A DNA stretch of 64,000 nucleotides from Marsupella aquatica (Eukaryota > Marchantiophyta), in assembly GCA_973895155.1 (NCBI GenBank), contig OZ316898.1, positions 20,274,001-20,338,000 of the forward strand, read 5' to 3'. The position numbers were made by a program, and so were the translations under genes. Of this stretch, positions 31,740 to 43,774 are shown piece by piece; within the stretch, counting starts at the first letter, position 1; the number at the start of each line of letters is the position of its first letter. The notes under the pieces were generated by a model, which was not told the DNA's origin, ran no database searches, and saw nothing but the letters and a program-made list of their open reading frames with translations.

Positions 31740-32790
31740 ACTTATTTCTTCCCAAGAATATGAGGAAGCCAATGCGTGTGAGAAATAACAACTTCAAACT
31801 AATGCCATCCCTCCCATCTTAGAAGCTACTACTACTCAGAGTGTTGTTTCCTACTAGTATATGGTTTTGAGGGACTTACCTGTCACTAATGTATTATAGT
31901 CCTTATGAGGGAAACATGAAAAGCCCAGACACAATTTAAATTTTTTCTTTATATAATTCTCGGGGGGTTAACTAAGTGTATATTTTGGGGTACCATGTGC
32001 GATCCTAGCCTAATATAAATAGACCTATTTTATAAAGAAAAAATTCCAAGAATATTCTCTATTTTCAATATTAATAACCTATTTTACTTTATAAAAGGTA
32101 TATATTAGAGAATATTCTATAAACATGAGTTTATAATACCTTCTTTTGCCTCCTACGCTTTTTAAAAATTTAGTTAAGTTCTATCCAAAATACCTATTTT
32201 GGATCGCACGTGGTTCCTAAGATTTTTTATAGTCAACCCCCCGAGATATAATTTTTCAATGGGGAATGTGAAACCCAGAGAAAGAGAGCAATCAGTCACA
32301 ACATTTCAACACTAGACCTATGAGTCGTAACTCAAATGAGCTACCACACAGCCATGCCTCTTTGGGCTGGCCCACCATTTTCCTAAATCTATTAGAAGCT
32401 AAATAGTTATATAATACTAAAAACATTACATGTGGAGATAACAGTGGGGTCAGCACTTTGGAAGGACATAAGAAGTGAGGAAAGGGCACAAGTCACCCAA
32501 AACTATTTCATTTATGCCGTAAGGTGGTTCATAAAATTCATGCCAACTCTGAAAAGGAAGGATTAATTATTCTTCTTAACAATAGAATCCTTTTGAGGGT
32601 AAAACCTTAGAAAACAAACTACTTTACTTCCTTTTTGGGGATCCCCATAACTTAAGTTAGATTGAAGTAAATTGTTTTGCTGATTGCTGATTGCTGATTG
32701 TAGATTTTTTTCTTTTTAATAGCATTTGGGGAAGGTTGCTTAAAGCTGGAGCAACCTTATGGACTCTTAGTTTAGCTTAGTCATCATGCA
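31740..32790 (+). repeat. Dispersed repeat X, copy B, split by a MITE
   Basis: It aligns with copy A through blocks such as TATGGTTTTGAG(T/G)GACTTAC, GAAACATGAAA(G/A)GCCCA, ACATGTGG and GTCACCCAAAACTA, then continues through the point where R3 interrupts copy A. A 287-bp MITE and one target-site copy interrupt it at 31959-32253. Confidence 0.75.
31959..32245. mobile_element. MITE with terminal inverted repeats and perfect 8-bp target duplication
   Basis: The termini are CTCGGGGGGTTAACTA and the inverted TAGTCAACCCCCCGAG, and the inverted similarity continues inward (ACCATGTGCGATCC against GGATCGCACGTGGT). Identical ATATAATT octamers flank it at 31951-31958 and 32246-32253. An 8-bp duplication is typical of hAT-type elements. 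There is no coding capacity. Confidence 0.92.
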
Positions 32791-34315
32791 AGTTTGCCCG
32801 TGGAGAGTGATGAGGAGCACATGCACTTCCATATTTTTCATACCTTTGTTTACAGCCACAGGGCTTCTATGGAGGTGTCGCACCAGTACAATCTTTACAC
32901 CTCAATTTAACCTCACTAGCTCCATGACCCGTTCTTTGAACCTAAATAGATGTGAAGAAAAACTGGCACAATAAAATTTATATGCTATTTTGGTTAGTCT
33001 TTGCCCCATGTTTTTTGTCCATCCTCATTTCACTTTTTCCTTTATTTAGAGTCAATCTCACTTTTGTCCATCCTCATTTAAAATATTGATCTTATTGAAA
33101 CTCATTATCACTCTCATTATCAGTTTTGTCTGTAGTGGGAGTTATGGTGAGGCTTCACTCTAGACCTACGCACTTAAGATTATGCTTCAGTTGGCACTTT
33201 TATAGGAAGATGAGCCCTATTCCTGTGCATTGCATGGTGAAAGGACAGCCGGCCCATAGGGAATTGCCCTGGGGCATTTATGGGGCAGTGTGGGGAAGCA
33301 CATATATGCCAGGGGTGTCCATTTCCTCCACAATGGTCGCGGAAAATAGCCAAACAAATCCAATGGCTTTGGATCATTTCCACCCACAAGTTTTTTTGTA
33401 CCCAGGAGTTTTTTGTATTGGGAGGAAGGACCAAAAAATGCAGGACCCCTTATATAGTTGTAGATTTGCAGATAACTATGGCATATGTTCCAGTTCGTTT
33501 GTGAGAGCAAGATTCAATCTGTAGTAGCTCGGCTAAAAGACTGGAACTTCTTGAACTCGTTCTTGAATATTCATTTGGTGAAGTGGAGCGATGATTCCGA
33601 GACTAGCTGGATTCCTACAATGGATGGTTGAGGATCTAGCTAGTCAAGGACTGCCAGAATGGACTAGACTGGGCATTTATAACTGCAGAGATTTTCTTGA
33701 CAAGAGGGAGACTGAAGGCAATTTACAATATTCTGTGAGGTCGTCGATCAGATGTTCAACAAACCTGGGAGCCCATCGAGAATGTTAGAGATTAAAAGGT
33801 CATCAGATGGTCAAGGAATCTGGGAGCCCATCGAGAATGTTGGAGATTAAGAGGTCATAGATGGTCAAGGAACCTAGGAGCCCATCTAGAATATTGGAGA
33901 TGAAGTTGAGGAGTTCAACAACTGTCTAAGAAAATACTAAATAGCCACGCACAATTTTAGTGAAAGACAGATCATCCAGTGGAGAAGAGATGATAATACT
34001 AGCGGAAGGTTTCAAATCACGTGGTCCGGGTCAAGTTTCTCTTCAATCTGCATTAATTTCTCTGTTTCTACCGTTTCTATCTGGGGCCAGGTTGCTGAGC
34101 ATACTTTGAAGAACCACTGTCTGTCGAACAGACAGATTGTTGTCCTCTGTATCTTCTGGCCCACATTTATTTATATCCTTTGTGCTCCTCTCCAATCTTA
34201 CCCTTCCCCACTTGAATCTAGGAAAGTGTCCGGTTCAGAGTCTGAATGTTGACTTTGGTAAAAGCGATACTGCAAGGACAAATTAGAGGCTCCCAGGCTC
34301 CCATTCTAGTATAAC
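32791..34315. other. Intergenic, no gene recognised
   Basis: Open stretches such as 33126-33524 (+) lack recognisable domains. A tandem repeat at 33762-33905 is listed separately. Confidence 0.4.
33762..33905 (+). repeat. Tandem repeat, three units of about 55 bp
   Basis: Units begin at 33762, 33817 and 33871, each with (C/T)T(G/A)GGAGCCCATC(G/T)AGAAT, GGAGAT and (for the first two) GATGGTCAAGG. Confidence 0.85.
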
Positions 34316-34445
34316 TAACAGTGCCCCCAAAAAAATGCGCCAAAGAAGGAGACATAACAAACGTAGGAGACTCCAGGAGAGAAAGGGAAAATCTCCAAGA
34401 AGACCAAAGAACCAAAAGGCCCTTAGGAAACTGAGAAGCCGGGTA
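34316..34445 (+). repeat. Dispersed repeat P copy
   Basis: GTATAACTAACAGTGCCC, CAAAAAAATGCGCCAAAG, GGAGACAT and GGGAAAATCTCCAAGAAGAC follow the order of the 16003 copy, with about 20-25 percent visible mismatch. Confidence 0.6.
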
Positions 34446-34961
34446 AAGCTTAGAAATGATAAAGATAGGAGGGACCTGAAGAGTAATTTGTCCACTCAAG
34501 TCTACTCAGGCTAACCACGACGGAATTATTGTTGGATTAGAATGAAAAATATCTGGGTGGTGGAACCAGCCACCTGGACTCGGGTACCTACTCGATTTGT
34601 CTCTCATGGAATGACAAGGCAGGCAAACTGAAGTGGTTGCACTCAAGTGGTTACCCATAGGCAAAGTCCAGTGACGATTTTCTGGGCCCATCACTTTATC
34701 TTCAAAACCCCGCCACCATATTCCCAGACTATGGATAGACCTTTACAGCCCATGCCAGATCCCCATGATATTAGTGAAGTTGGCTAAAGGAAAGCTCCGT
34801 GACCTTAACTGCTTTCTAAATTGACCATGAAACGTGGTTTTGGCTGTTTGACAGCGCCTCGAATTGCTGAACAACGTCTCATCGCACTCGTGTAGACATT
34901 TGGTCTGCTTGCGACGGAGTTGGTCATGCAGACACCTGCACTTGAAACTGTGATGGTCTAG

Positions 34962-35358
34962 AGAATACGTCTATTCATGGAATCCTCACGGGAGTTTTTG
35001 AGTTCACCTGTGAAGCTTACAATGCGCATGCCATTAGAGAAATACGTCTATTCATCGGATCCTCCTGAGAGCTTTAGGTTGACCTGTGTGCAAAGGTTAG
35101 AGTACACAGTTCCATTAGATAACTACCTCTCTCGATTCTTGGAATTCCCCTTGGCAGTTTTGAGCTGATCTGTGTCAGAAGCTTACAATGCACATTTCCA
35201 ATTGAGAAGTACCTCTGCCAATTCATGGGATTTCACATATAGTTCAGGATGTCCGAAGCTTACAATGCGCATTTCCATTGTAACGGATAGCAGTCCAGAT
35301 ACATGTTTGTGTTTCTTTCTCTTCTGGATGTCCGAAGCTTACAATGAGCATTTCCATT
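34962..35358 (+). repeat. Tandem repeat, five units of about 75-87 bp
   Basis: Unit boundaries at 35035, 35116, 35203, 35279 and 35358 each fall at TCCATT or a close variant. Units carry GAAGCTTACAATG(C/A)GCAT and an ATTCATGG(A/G)AT-like block. Divergence between units is moderate. Confidence 0.8.
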
Positions 35359-35400
35359 GAATTGGGATGAAAAGCACTCCCGATCCATGTTTTGAGTTTA

Positions 35401-36723
35401 TTTCTCTACTATGATTACTTTTAATTAACAATCTATTAGGGGGTGCCGGAGTCCTCAAGGTTAAGGACAGAAAAAGTTATGGGCTAAGATATACTAAAAT
35501 CCTAAAGATTAGTCATATGCTATGACCATAAGATTAAAACCTTGTACACAACCCTGTGAAAAAACTATGGCCAAAGGCCATTATCCGCACCTTTGAGGCT
35601 TTGAGATGCACTATTGTAAAGCACACAAAACATGAAAATATCCACATGGGAGTTTATCCTTACGTTTCTAACTGGAATTGTGCATGGCTTTTAATGCTTA
35701 TGTTATGGCAAAACGATATGGGGGTTTTCAATCATCTAAGAACTGGAGAGACTTAGATATGAGTGCTCCAATGTCATGGAAGATGATGTCAGAACCACTT
35801 TCGATATTAGTGCTTCAATCTCAAGTAAGATAATGTCAAAACCAGTGACTTTAATCTTCATAGACCCATTTGCAAAGGTAGTAACTGTCAAAAGAGAACC
35901 TACCGCAAACTTCCTTGGTAACCACATAGACAGAAGGCGTATTCCAAAGTTTTCAGGATAAGCACCGAAGGATAAAAATAATGGGTTTACGGATGGATCG
36001 CAGATAAAGAAAAGTTTTGTAGAGATCATTTCATAACCTCTACGCTCTTTGGCAACTCTAGTCCAACCATGCGAGAGAGTCCAATCCTCAGCCTTGTGCA
36101 TACTCATGAGAATAAACTCTCTCAACGATCGTTGGTGTCAGCTTAGGCTAAAACTAATCTATGGTGGTTTGATCCTGTGAGAGAAAATATTCGCTCCAAA
36201 CCTGACCACCTTCGCTACATCTTTTTCGAGAGATCCAAAGATTCTTGGATTCTGTCTATGCCTGACTACCCAGTAGAAAGAGTACAAGGCCTTTTACTAC
36301 AACTCAGGTCAGTATATACTGTACTTCCCTGTTTATAGTAAATGTCGTAGTTTACAATTGTCCTTCTACAATGTCAAATTTGACCCAAGATCAAAAGTAC
36401 TAAATCTCGATGTGATTGGATATCCTTATTCAATTCATAGAACTACTTGGAAGGAAAGGAAGAGGATATTTCAAATTCCTAAACAAATCTTAAGAAGAGG
36501 CTGGGCAGCTACAGTACTGTCCAATTGATGGATGTGTACTTGAACTTCTTTGGTATAAAACAGTCACATCTATGCTGAGTTTCATTGAAGCAGGCAACTA
36601 CGCCCACAAACACCCAAGGTGTTTGAATGCATCTGGAAAGTGACATAATAGTCTATCTGCATAGACAAACCATATACTGGGGAAAGAGAGCCCCGATGAA
36701 GAGCACGAGATGAAACATTTTAC
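35401..36723. other. Spacer downstream of the YjbQ gene, no gene recognised
   Basis: It probably includes the 3' UTR of the minus-strand YjbQ gene. An ATG-initiated frame of 123 aa (36107-35736, minus) is open but unrecognised and is not annotated as a gene. Confidence 0.4.
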
Positions 36724-39291
36724 TCACACTCCTTGCATCGTGATCACTATTTTCCGAGGGGTGCCATTGTCACGATGCTCACATAGCCAGATCCCCTGCA
36801 GTTAAAAACAGGGATTTTCAGAAAATCTCCCATTCGTTTAAAAAAGCGAGAATCGGAATGGATAAGTCAACAAAGTGAAAGGACCAACATACTTGCAAGT
36901 TTTAATGGAATATCTACAGAACAGGGAAAATCAGGAAGAATAGACATCCTCATAAAATCTTGCATCATTTTGAGACAGAGACAGTTTCCCGTGTAGCAAC
37001 CTGCCATGTGCCAAGATTGAAATGTCCATCCGTGATGGGTACCCTACAAATACATTTTCAAGTCAGATGTGGACAGGAATAGAGCGTTCCAGCAGCAACT
37101 AAAACCATACTACTTGTAACAAACTGTCCGAGAGGAATCTAAATCTTTCCTCATACACGCTATGGCCCCGAGGAGACTAATAGTACATGTTGTTCTCTAT
37201 AGCTTCCAAAGCCTTACAGAGTAAAGGAACTGGGTGGCTTGATCAAAATATAATGACAGATGGTAAAAATCGCAGAAAAATAAACCACACAGATAAAACA
37301 GAAATTAGGTCACAAGAAATCGTCGAAACTATTCTGTTGACAGCAAAACATGGTCTACAAGAAAATGCAGAATAAATCTTTTAAGGGGATCAGAAATTCG
37401 TACGTCACTGAGCAGCCGAGCACTGAGGACTTGATGTGTGCGGGCATATCATCTGGACCTGGATGCATGAACAAGCAATAAATGATAGGATAATACAAAT
37501 ACAACTAGACCCTCAAGTAGTGAAATTGCTGCAGCCATAACCACCAGTGCGAGCCAATACCGATGGCCAAGGGATCGCCCTGAAAAATCTTGGTCTTTTG
37601 ACTACCTTCCAGATCCGAAGGTTTCGGGTGATACAAATCTTTCTAAAAAAAACCGCAAGAAACAATCACTCCAACAAGCACCCCCACTTTACATGTATCC
37701 TACCTTCCATGGTGTGCTTCCAACGAGCTCTCTTTCCCTGCAATAACGAAACAACAAGGTCTTGAGGTACTCAAAATTTCACAGAGAAAAGAGTTCCCCT
37801 TGTAAAGAAGAAATAAACTAACTCGTGTTGATATAATCTCTAAAGGTAAAACTCTAGGTGCTTCAGCTTGTTGAGAGGGCTAATGTTAGACTGGAAAATA
37901 CCTCGGGAACAATATCATTTAGAAATGTCTCAGTATCGGCAAGGACATCACTGTCATAGTTCTCATTTATGGTCAAAGATGCACTTGTGTGTTGCACTAC
38001 AATCAATGCAAACAGCGCGTCAGTCCTCCACAGTGACCTTCAAATGGACTATCTGGCCAGTCTTCATACATCTCATGTGGTCTGCCGTATATGCTATGTT
38101 CGTATCGTGACACCGAGACAAGCAAAAGTCATATCCTCCACTTTGCACGTAAATGGATCTCAAAACAATGGAAGCCTATACAGCCACAAGAGATAGATTG
38201 AACACAATTCATACAAGAATTCGACCAAAATATCCATCCGAGGGTTTAAAATTAGCAACTCACAGAACAGATGCGCGAGGCCGCACCTGAAACCTGAAAG
38301 CTCCTTCTCAGTTTCCTTCACAACCTGCAGAAGTTTGAAATCCTTTCTTAGGGTTTTGAACCTTGTATACTCAACAAATAGAATTCAGAATAAAGTGTAT
38401 TCTTTGGAACATGTGATATTCCGGATTCATTGCCGCAGGTCCTGCTTCATAAACCAAAACCCAGCCGTAGTCGATCACAGGTCAAGCACATGGTTCGGCA
38501 TCCTTCAACAACTCGTCACAAAGTCCTCCGCAATTTCTTAGGATCAAACCCACCTTTAATTGTTAATTTCCACATCTAGGAAGTCACAGACGAGATCATG
38601 GGTGAAAACCTACTGTTCCAGGGAACGTTGATCCATTACCTCTCCAGAATGAATTCCTCAAAATGATCTTCCCTGCAGTTCCCTCCGGATTTGGATGAAG
38701 CAGCACTCATGCCCAAACCCCGAAATCTATGTTTACACACAATGTCTCTTCGCCTAGAAACCCTCAGATTACGTTGTATTTAGAATGCGCCTCAACTTTC
38801 GAAGAATTGAAAGAAACCACAGAGGGGACCAGGAAAGAGGAAGGAGGAAGGAGGTAGCAGGAAGCAGAAAGTATGGAGAAAGAAAATGAAGGAGGCAGAG
38901 GACATATGGAGAATGCCTGAACCAACAAACTCATGAATATGACTATGTGAATCATTGGCTAATCAACGAATTCAAAATCCACCGAAACCCAGTTTGGGCC
39001 ATAGGCCCAGTAATCAACAGTGTCTGCACAGAAGGACGAAGCACAAAAGAAGGACCAGAGAGGAGGGACACGAACGGAAGGGCAAAGGAGAGAATAGTTC
39101 TCCAATCTTACAACACTCCAGTTCACCGATATCAGTAGGGATATGAAGCAACCTTCGCTCCCCACAGATCTCAAAAGAAAAATTCGAATTCAAGGAACGA
39201 AAGATGTGCTTACGGCCGGGGTTATGAGATGGCATCCCCGCGTTTTTGCGGGTAGGACAATCGTCTTCTGCACCCACTTTGCAGCCGCCAT
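36724..39291 (-). CDS. YjbQ/UPF0047 family protein, seven exons, complete
   Basis: Minus-strand exons: 39291-39214, 38324-38264, 37996-37902, 37737-37704, 37458-37404, 37043-37001 and 36795-36724. All six introns are GT-AG, the phases join exactly, and the product is 145 aa, close to the 138 aa of E. coli YjbQ. Family hallmarks in order are KWVQKT near the N terminus, RGCHLIT 18-24, GLAHLFLQHTSASL 41-54 followed by NENYDSDV, GPDDMPAHIKSS 90-101, GTWQGIWLCEHRD 119-131 and the end MQGV. His49 and the DMPAHIK His are in the conserved, presumed metal/active-site cluster. Bacterial YjbQ proteins have weak thiamin-phosphate-synthase-like activity, but the physiological role in plants is not settled. 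There is no obvious transit peptide, so a cytosolic location is inferred. Individual exons are too short to be seen as ORFs. Confidence 0.94.
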
Positions 39292-39983
39292 CACCGCTTT
39301 CGCTTCCTGGTCTCAAAACTTGCGCAATTCTCCTGTACTTGTCTGTCTGTAAACAATTCAGAATCTGTGAACTGGTACGAGCAGAGCGGATCCGATATCA
39401 AAGCTCTTGTTCCGTCAATTTTTGCATGAAACGTGTTTCATTTCGTCCCCTGTAAAATTCAGATTGAACTCCAGAAAGGAAAGTCTCAATTTCGGTGGAG
39501 GGACATTGACGAACATGAATTGTCAGCGAATGCCACGTGCACCAACATTCACATGAACGAGGGGTTGTGATTCACCACTTTCTGCAGAAAAAAATCTGTT
39601 ACAAAAAACTTAGTATCATGAAATAAATTGCGTGATAAGCTTGGATGGGATCTGCATCCAAACCCTTTTGAGCTCTATGAAATCATTTGTGTTTTTAAGT
39701 TTTACTATACATTGAAACGTCAGTGTTTACATCAAGATTAAAAGTTTACTGACTCTTGAACATTTTCGTCAGTCAGTTCCACTTTTATTAATTAATTGTT
39801 TATTATGTTACCCCTGAATGGCACTAAAGTACTCCCTTTGTCCAGGATAAGTGCAACATTTTTCTGATTTGAGTGTAAAATAAACGCAACATTTCCTATT
39901 TGTGATCAGTGGAAAACAACACTATAATGATGAAACGCCCATTTCACCTAATACTTTTGTTTTCCCTTCTGAACCCAAGGGGA
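39292..39983. promoter_or_regulatory. Promoter side of the YjbQ gene, then spacer
   Basis: The first 200 bases upstream of the minus-strand ATG are mixed composition and presumably hold the leader and core promoter, but no TATA box can be placed with confidence. Beyond about 39480 the sequence becomes AT-rich spacer. Confidence 0.3.
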
Positions 39984-40003
39984 GGGGGGGGGGGGGGGGG
40001 GGG
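39984..40003 (+). repeat. Homopolymer run of 20 G
   Basis: An uninterrupted G20 lies inside a G-rich block from 39978 to 40003. Length of such a run is error-prone in sequencing. Confidence 0.85.
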
Positions 40004-42588
40004 AACCAAGAAAGGCCATCAAAACAAAAGAGAGCCCCAACAGGACCAACAGGGCAAAGTGCCCCAGAGACAGAAGCCAAACTCATGGGGAAGAGCCACG
40101 GATACAGACTGGCAAATCCAAACCTAAACCCTAAACACACTTCCAAGCCAACACCCTTCACTGGCACCCACCAAGAAAACATATAGAAAAAGATATAGAT
40201 GCTAAACTAAGAACTGAGATCCTAGTATCCCTTCTAGGAAGTCACCTAATCTCTCAGGGTATCGTTCCATGGGAGGTCCCATATCACACAAAGTTTTCAA
40301 ATAATAAATACTATAAAACTTAAAAAAATAAAATGTATTTTTGAATAATTTTTTAACCCTTAAATTTGAAATTAAAAACCCCCTAATATAGTTCTTATAA
40401 TTTTCAAAATTGGATTAAAACACCCTTATTTTTCTTCAGCAATTTTTTTAAGTATTCCACACATTAAAACCCTTAACTTCTTCGCGTGCTATGGGTCGGA
40501 AGCAAAGAAGTGAGGACCCCGGGCCTAATCCTAATCTGCTCAACCAACTTGTTGCCACACAGCAGTCTGGTGTGACGCCTACTAGGAGAAGAGGCAGCAC
40601 ACACAACATGCCAGTGATCACTAATTCCAGACAGAACTGGATGAAGATAAAAAGTTCTCCACTTTGCAGGATTGAAAACTTGCTCATTCCTAGATAAACA
40701 AACAAATAGCTCACAAGACGTGAAAGAGAACAAAGGCTCTGATGGTGTGAGTGCACTCATGTCAAACCATCGAGCCCAACAAAGGCAGCAACTCCTTGCA
40801 GGGCCAGGAAGAAATCCCCGTCATAAAGTCCTGAGCCAGTTGCCAGCAGCGGGGCCAGCAGTGACTGGAGTGAACACACTCAAAGCAGATATGTGGAATT
40901 ATAGTTTCCCATGAGCTAGAGCAAAGCAAGCCCTTCCAAGTGCTCTTGTTGATCTTCAACACTCAGTCTCACCCGGAGAATAAACCTTGAGCAGTGATCT
41001 GCCAAAGGAAGGTTTTGGCCTTGATGGGAACGTCAACGGTCTATAAGTTCAGCCAGCTTACTCCACTCCCTCTCAGTCTGAGAGCCACCCCAGATTTTGA
41101 GTGAGTCTAACAAAATCTGAACCATGTGGCCTGATCAGCTCATACATGACGTTGTTTCCAATTCTGAATGTTTTAGCAACTTCTAAGTAGTAGAGAAAAA
41201 ATACTGTTTAAAAAAATACACAAGAATTTATTAGTGTTACTTTGGACACAAGATCACACATTTTTTACTAGCAATTTCAACAAAAGTGGAAAGAAACTAT
41301 TATGAAAACCTGGCAAAAATTAGAATTACTTGGACACAAAATCACTTTTACCAAAATTAGTATTTATGACACTAATGTTGTAGTGAGGCTAATTTTGCAT
41401 AACCCTAGCTATTTATGGTGAAAAGTGTGACGTAGTTTTGGTTCTAACTTTGCTCTAGGTACCTCAAGAAAAGTGCAGAATTGTACATTGCAGTTTGTAA
41501 AATGGTGACCTTTGAGGAGATAGGATTGAGTGTTGGAGGTGTCCAAAACATCCCAGCATTTTTTCAGTAGGTAGCTTGAATGTCAAGTATCACACTACAC
41601 AGTTTTCAGCTCAAATAAAATTCCATCAATCATCCAATAAAAATGTTGGGTTTATCGAAATCAATATTTTGTAGATTTTGTGGGGCCCTGAGTATCTACT
41701 GGCACCCTGTGCAAACAACTGCAAAATTATTGTATTTTTTGAATTACTACAGAATTACAATTTTTTTGGATTTTGGATGGCCTACCGTCCAAGACTCAAG
41801 GGGTCTGATCAAGTTAGTACTCCATACATCTTTGTGGTCAATGAAGTACACAAGAGGCTAGAGGGCAGTTAAGTCAAGTTAAGTCCTTTCCTGTGCAAGG
41901 GGCTTCCACTACCATATCATATCATTAATTTGTGGTCAGTACTACATAGTACATGGTAAGAAGACAAGATTCAAGGAGGGATAATAATTGTATGTCTGTT
42001 CGCAACGAACTTCGGAGTGAGACAGCAGTACAGCACAGCTCCAAATCATTGCGCTCAGTTCGTTCTTCCTCTCGGCCATGATTCAAGTGTGAGAGCCTGT
42101 GAGCAGTTTGAGCTTGTCATACAAACTCATTATTTTGGGCAATATCAGCAGCTCGGTGTGCCAATGCATGTTCTCTAGAACGAGAGGTGTCTCAGGATCG
42201 ATCGAACAGGAAGTTGACGCGGACTAGACTGTTCAGCATCAGCAACACCATTTGTCAACAAAGCTGTCGATGGTTTCTCGTCGAGCGAGGGTGGACTCCT
42301 AATTACATATCATCGCCCTGCCTTGACACTGCTCACATTGATCGAGAGCAGTTCAACTCAGCAGCAAAAACTTGCTGACATCTCGATCACTGACATGTTG
42401 TATCTGACATGCTCGAAACTCTTTTAAGCTACTGAAAGATTACGCACTGATCCTAGCATTCATTACGACTTTCTGAGACTTCACTTCGGATGTTATTACT
42501 GTGACATTCGTCCGTTGTTACTGACTGACAAGTGCACCTTCTATCAGTGATTAATCTGAGGAGCCTTCGTGGGGAACGAGCGGATAAT
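40004..42588. other. Intergenic and leader of the Myb-like gene, no gene recognised
   Basis: The interval 40491-40915 holds two overlapping open frames (beginning MGRKQRSEDPG and continuing in another frame to a Met-Trp-Asn end) that could be a decayed retroelement or gene fragment, but no domain is recognisable. The 41150-42000 stretch is AT-rich. The 42000-42588 stretch is GC-richer and probably contains the promoter and leader of the downstream gene. Confidence 0.4.
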
Positions 42589-43578
42589 ATGGAACCGGAA
42601 GACATGAAATCCCGCCGGCTGGCTGCTCTAAGAGAATTCGGAATAAAGAATGCCAAATATCAAGTAGGTGCCGTCCTCTCCTCACACTTGTTTAAGGCTG
42701 TGTTCCCAGTTTACCAAATATCTTTGTGCATTGTTGGTCATAGCTGAAGTCTACATCGGATTTTGTATAGACTTCATTTCTTTCGCTGCACAACAACTGA
42801 CACGCGCTATCTTCGCGTTTGAACCATGCTCAGTCTATGTAGTCGGACCAACAGTGCCACATTACTCATATCGAAATGGGGTCATACATGTGAACAATCA
42901 ACATAATGCTAGCGAAGTCATGTCACTGAGGTCAATGTAACTACTGCAAGAGGATCGCAGCTAGATAAGTCACTGTAATTCATAAGCGACAGAAATCTTC
43001 AAATCTTAACAAGATGGCCGGACATCAGCACACTTGAGAATGTATTAAGAATCCAACGAGTCCTTCATGAAAAGAACAAGTTGCATTATTTGTAGTAAAA
43101 TTTTAACTAAACCTGTGTATATGCTGTGACGATTGTTTAGAAGCTCATCGAGGTCCAACTACTACTGGAGAGCAGGGAAGGGACGCAAAGTTCGGTTGCC
43201 AGCCACAGGAAACTCAACCGTAAGGGTATAGTCCAACGGACGTATCAGAAGGTTGCTGGGAAAAGGATCACAAAGAAGAGCTGGTGGACGACAGAGAGTT
43301 CCTTGGCACTTCTGGAAGCTGTGACGAGATTTCAAAAGAGCGACAGTCAAGCCACCGGCGAGAAGAAGTGGAAAATCATTGCAGCTGATCTAACGCAGCA
43401 GCCCAATGGTGGGCCTGCAATGAGCTTGACAGAGTCTGCGAAATGCTGCCGAATACGATATTCCAATATGCTCGCCCGCCGCAATGCAGGTGGTTCATCG
43501 TATGCCTTCACGGATGAGCTGAAGGAGAAACTGGAGCAAACAATATTTCCCGACTCATCCTTGAGGAGCGCCCCTTGA
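42589..43578 (+). CDS. Myb/SANT-like DNA-binding protein, two exons
   Basis: Exons 42589-42663 and 43141-43578, joined through a GT-AG intron (donor GTAGGT, acceptor TTGTTTAG) in phase 0, give 170 aa. The N terminus begins MEPEDMKSRRLAALREFG. A Myb/SANT-like fold is suggested by Trp73-Trp74 with Thr/Glu, a Leu-Leu-Glu-Ala-Val helix at about 82-86, Trp102 in KKWKIIAADL, and a third helix with Cys-Arg-Ile-Arg-Tyr at 128-132. Basic stretches precede the domain. A single repeat with this spacing fits Myb/SANT-like or trihelix-like DNA-binding proteins; the specific family is not recognised. The complete open frame across exon 2 (438 nt) and the clean junction support a real gene. An additional small exon inside the 477-nt intron cannot be excluded. 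Confidence 0.6.
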
Positions 43579-43659
43579 TAGGTCCACATAGAAAGCCGCT
43601 CAGATAGAATTCTTTGACTAGTGTCGCACTCCAAAACAAGGGTCGAGGGGTGTGTCCAG

Positions 43660-43774
43660 CCACCATGGGGGCGAAAGCAGGAAAGCTCGCAAAGTTTCCA
43701 CCATGGAGGCGAAAGCATGAAAGCTCGCAAACGTTTCCACCATGGAGGCGGAAGCATGAAAGCTCGGACAGATT
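43660..43774 (+). repeat. Tandem repeat, three units of 38-39 bp
   Basis: Units at 43660, 43698 and 43737 each contain CCACCATGG(G/A)GGCG and AAAGCTCG. They lie about 80 bp after the stop codon of the Myb-like gene, probably in its 3' UTR or flank. Confidence 0.9.

Noticed and set aside
35736-36107. 123-aa minus-strand ORF downstream of YjbQ
   Set aside because: It begins with ATG and is open, but has no recognisable domain and AT-rich codon use. It lies where the YjbQ 3' UTR is expected.
38264-38710. Alternative first exon for YjbQ at 38710 (ATG followed by Ser/Ala-rich frame)
   Set aside because: It lacks the conserved KW-x-QKT and RGCHLIT segments and its donor does not join in phase. 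The exon at 39291-39214 supplies both segments and fits exactly.
40491-40915. Overlapping frames suggesting a gag-like or gene fragment
   Set aside because: No zinc knuckle, no capsid-like motif and a frame break; evidence is too weak for annotation.
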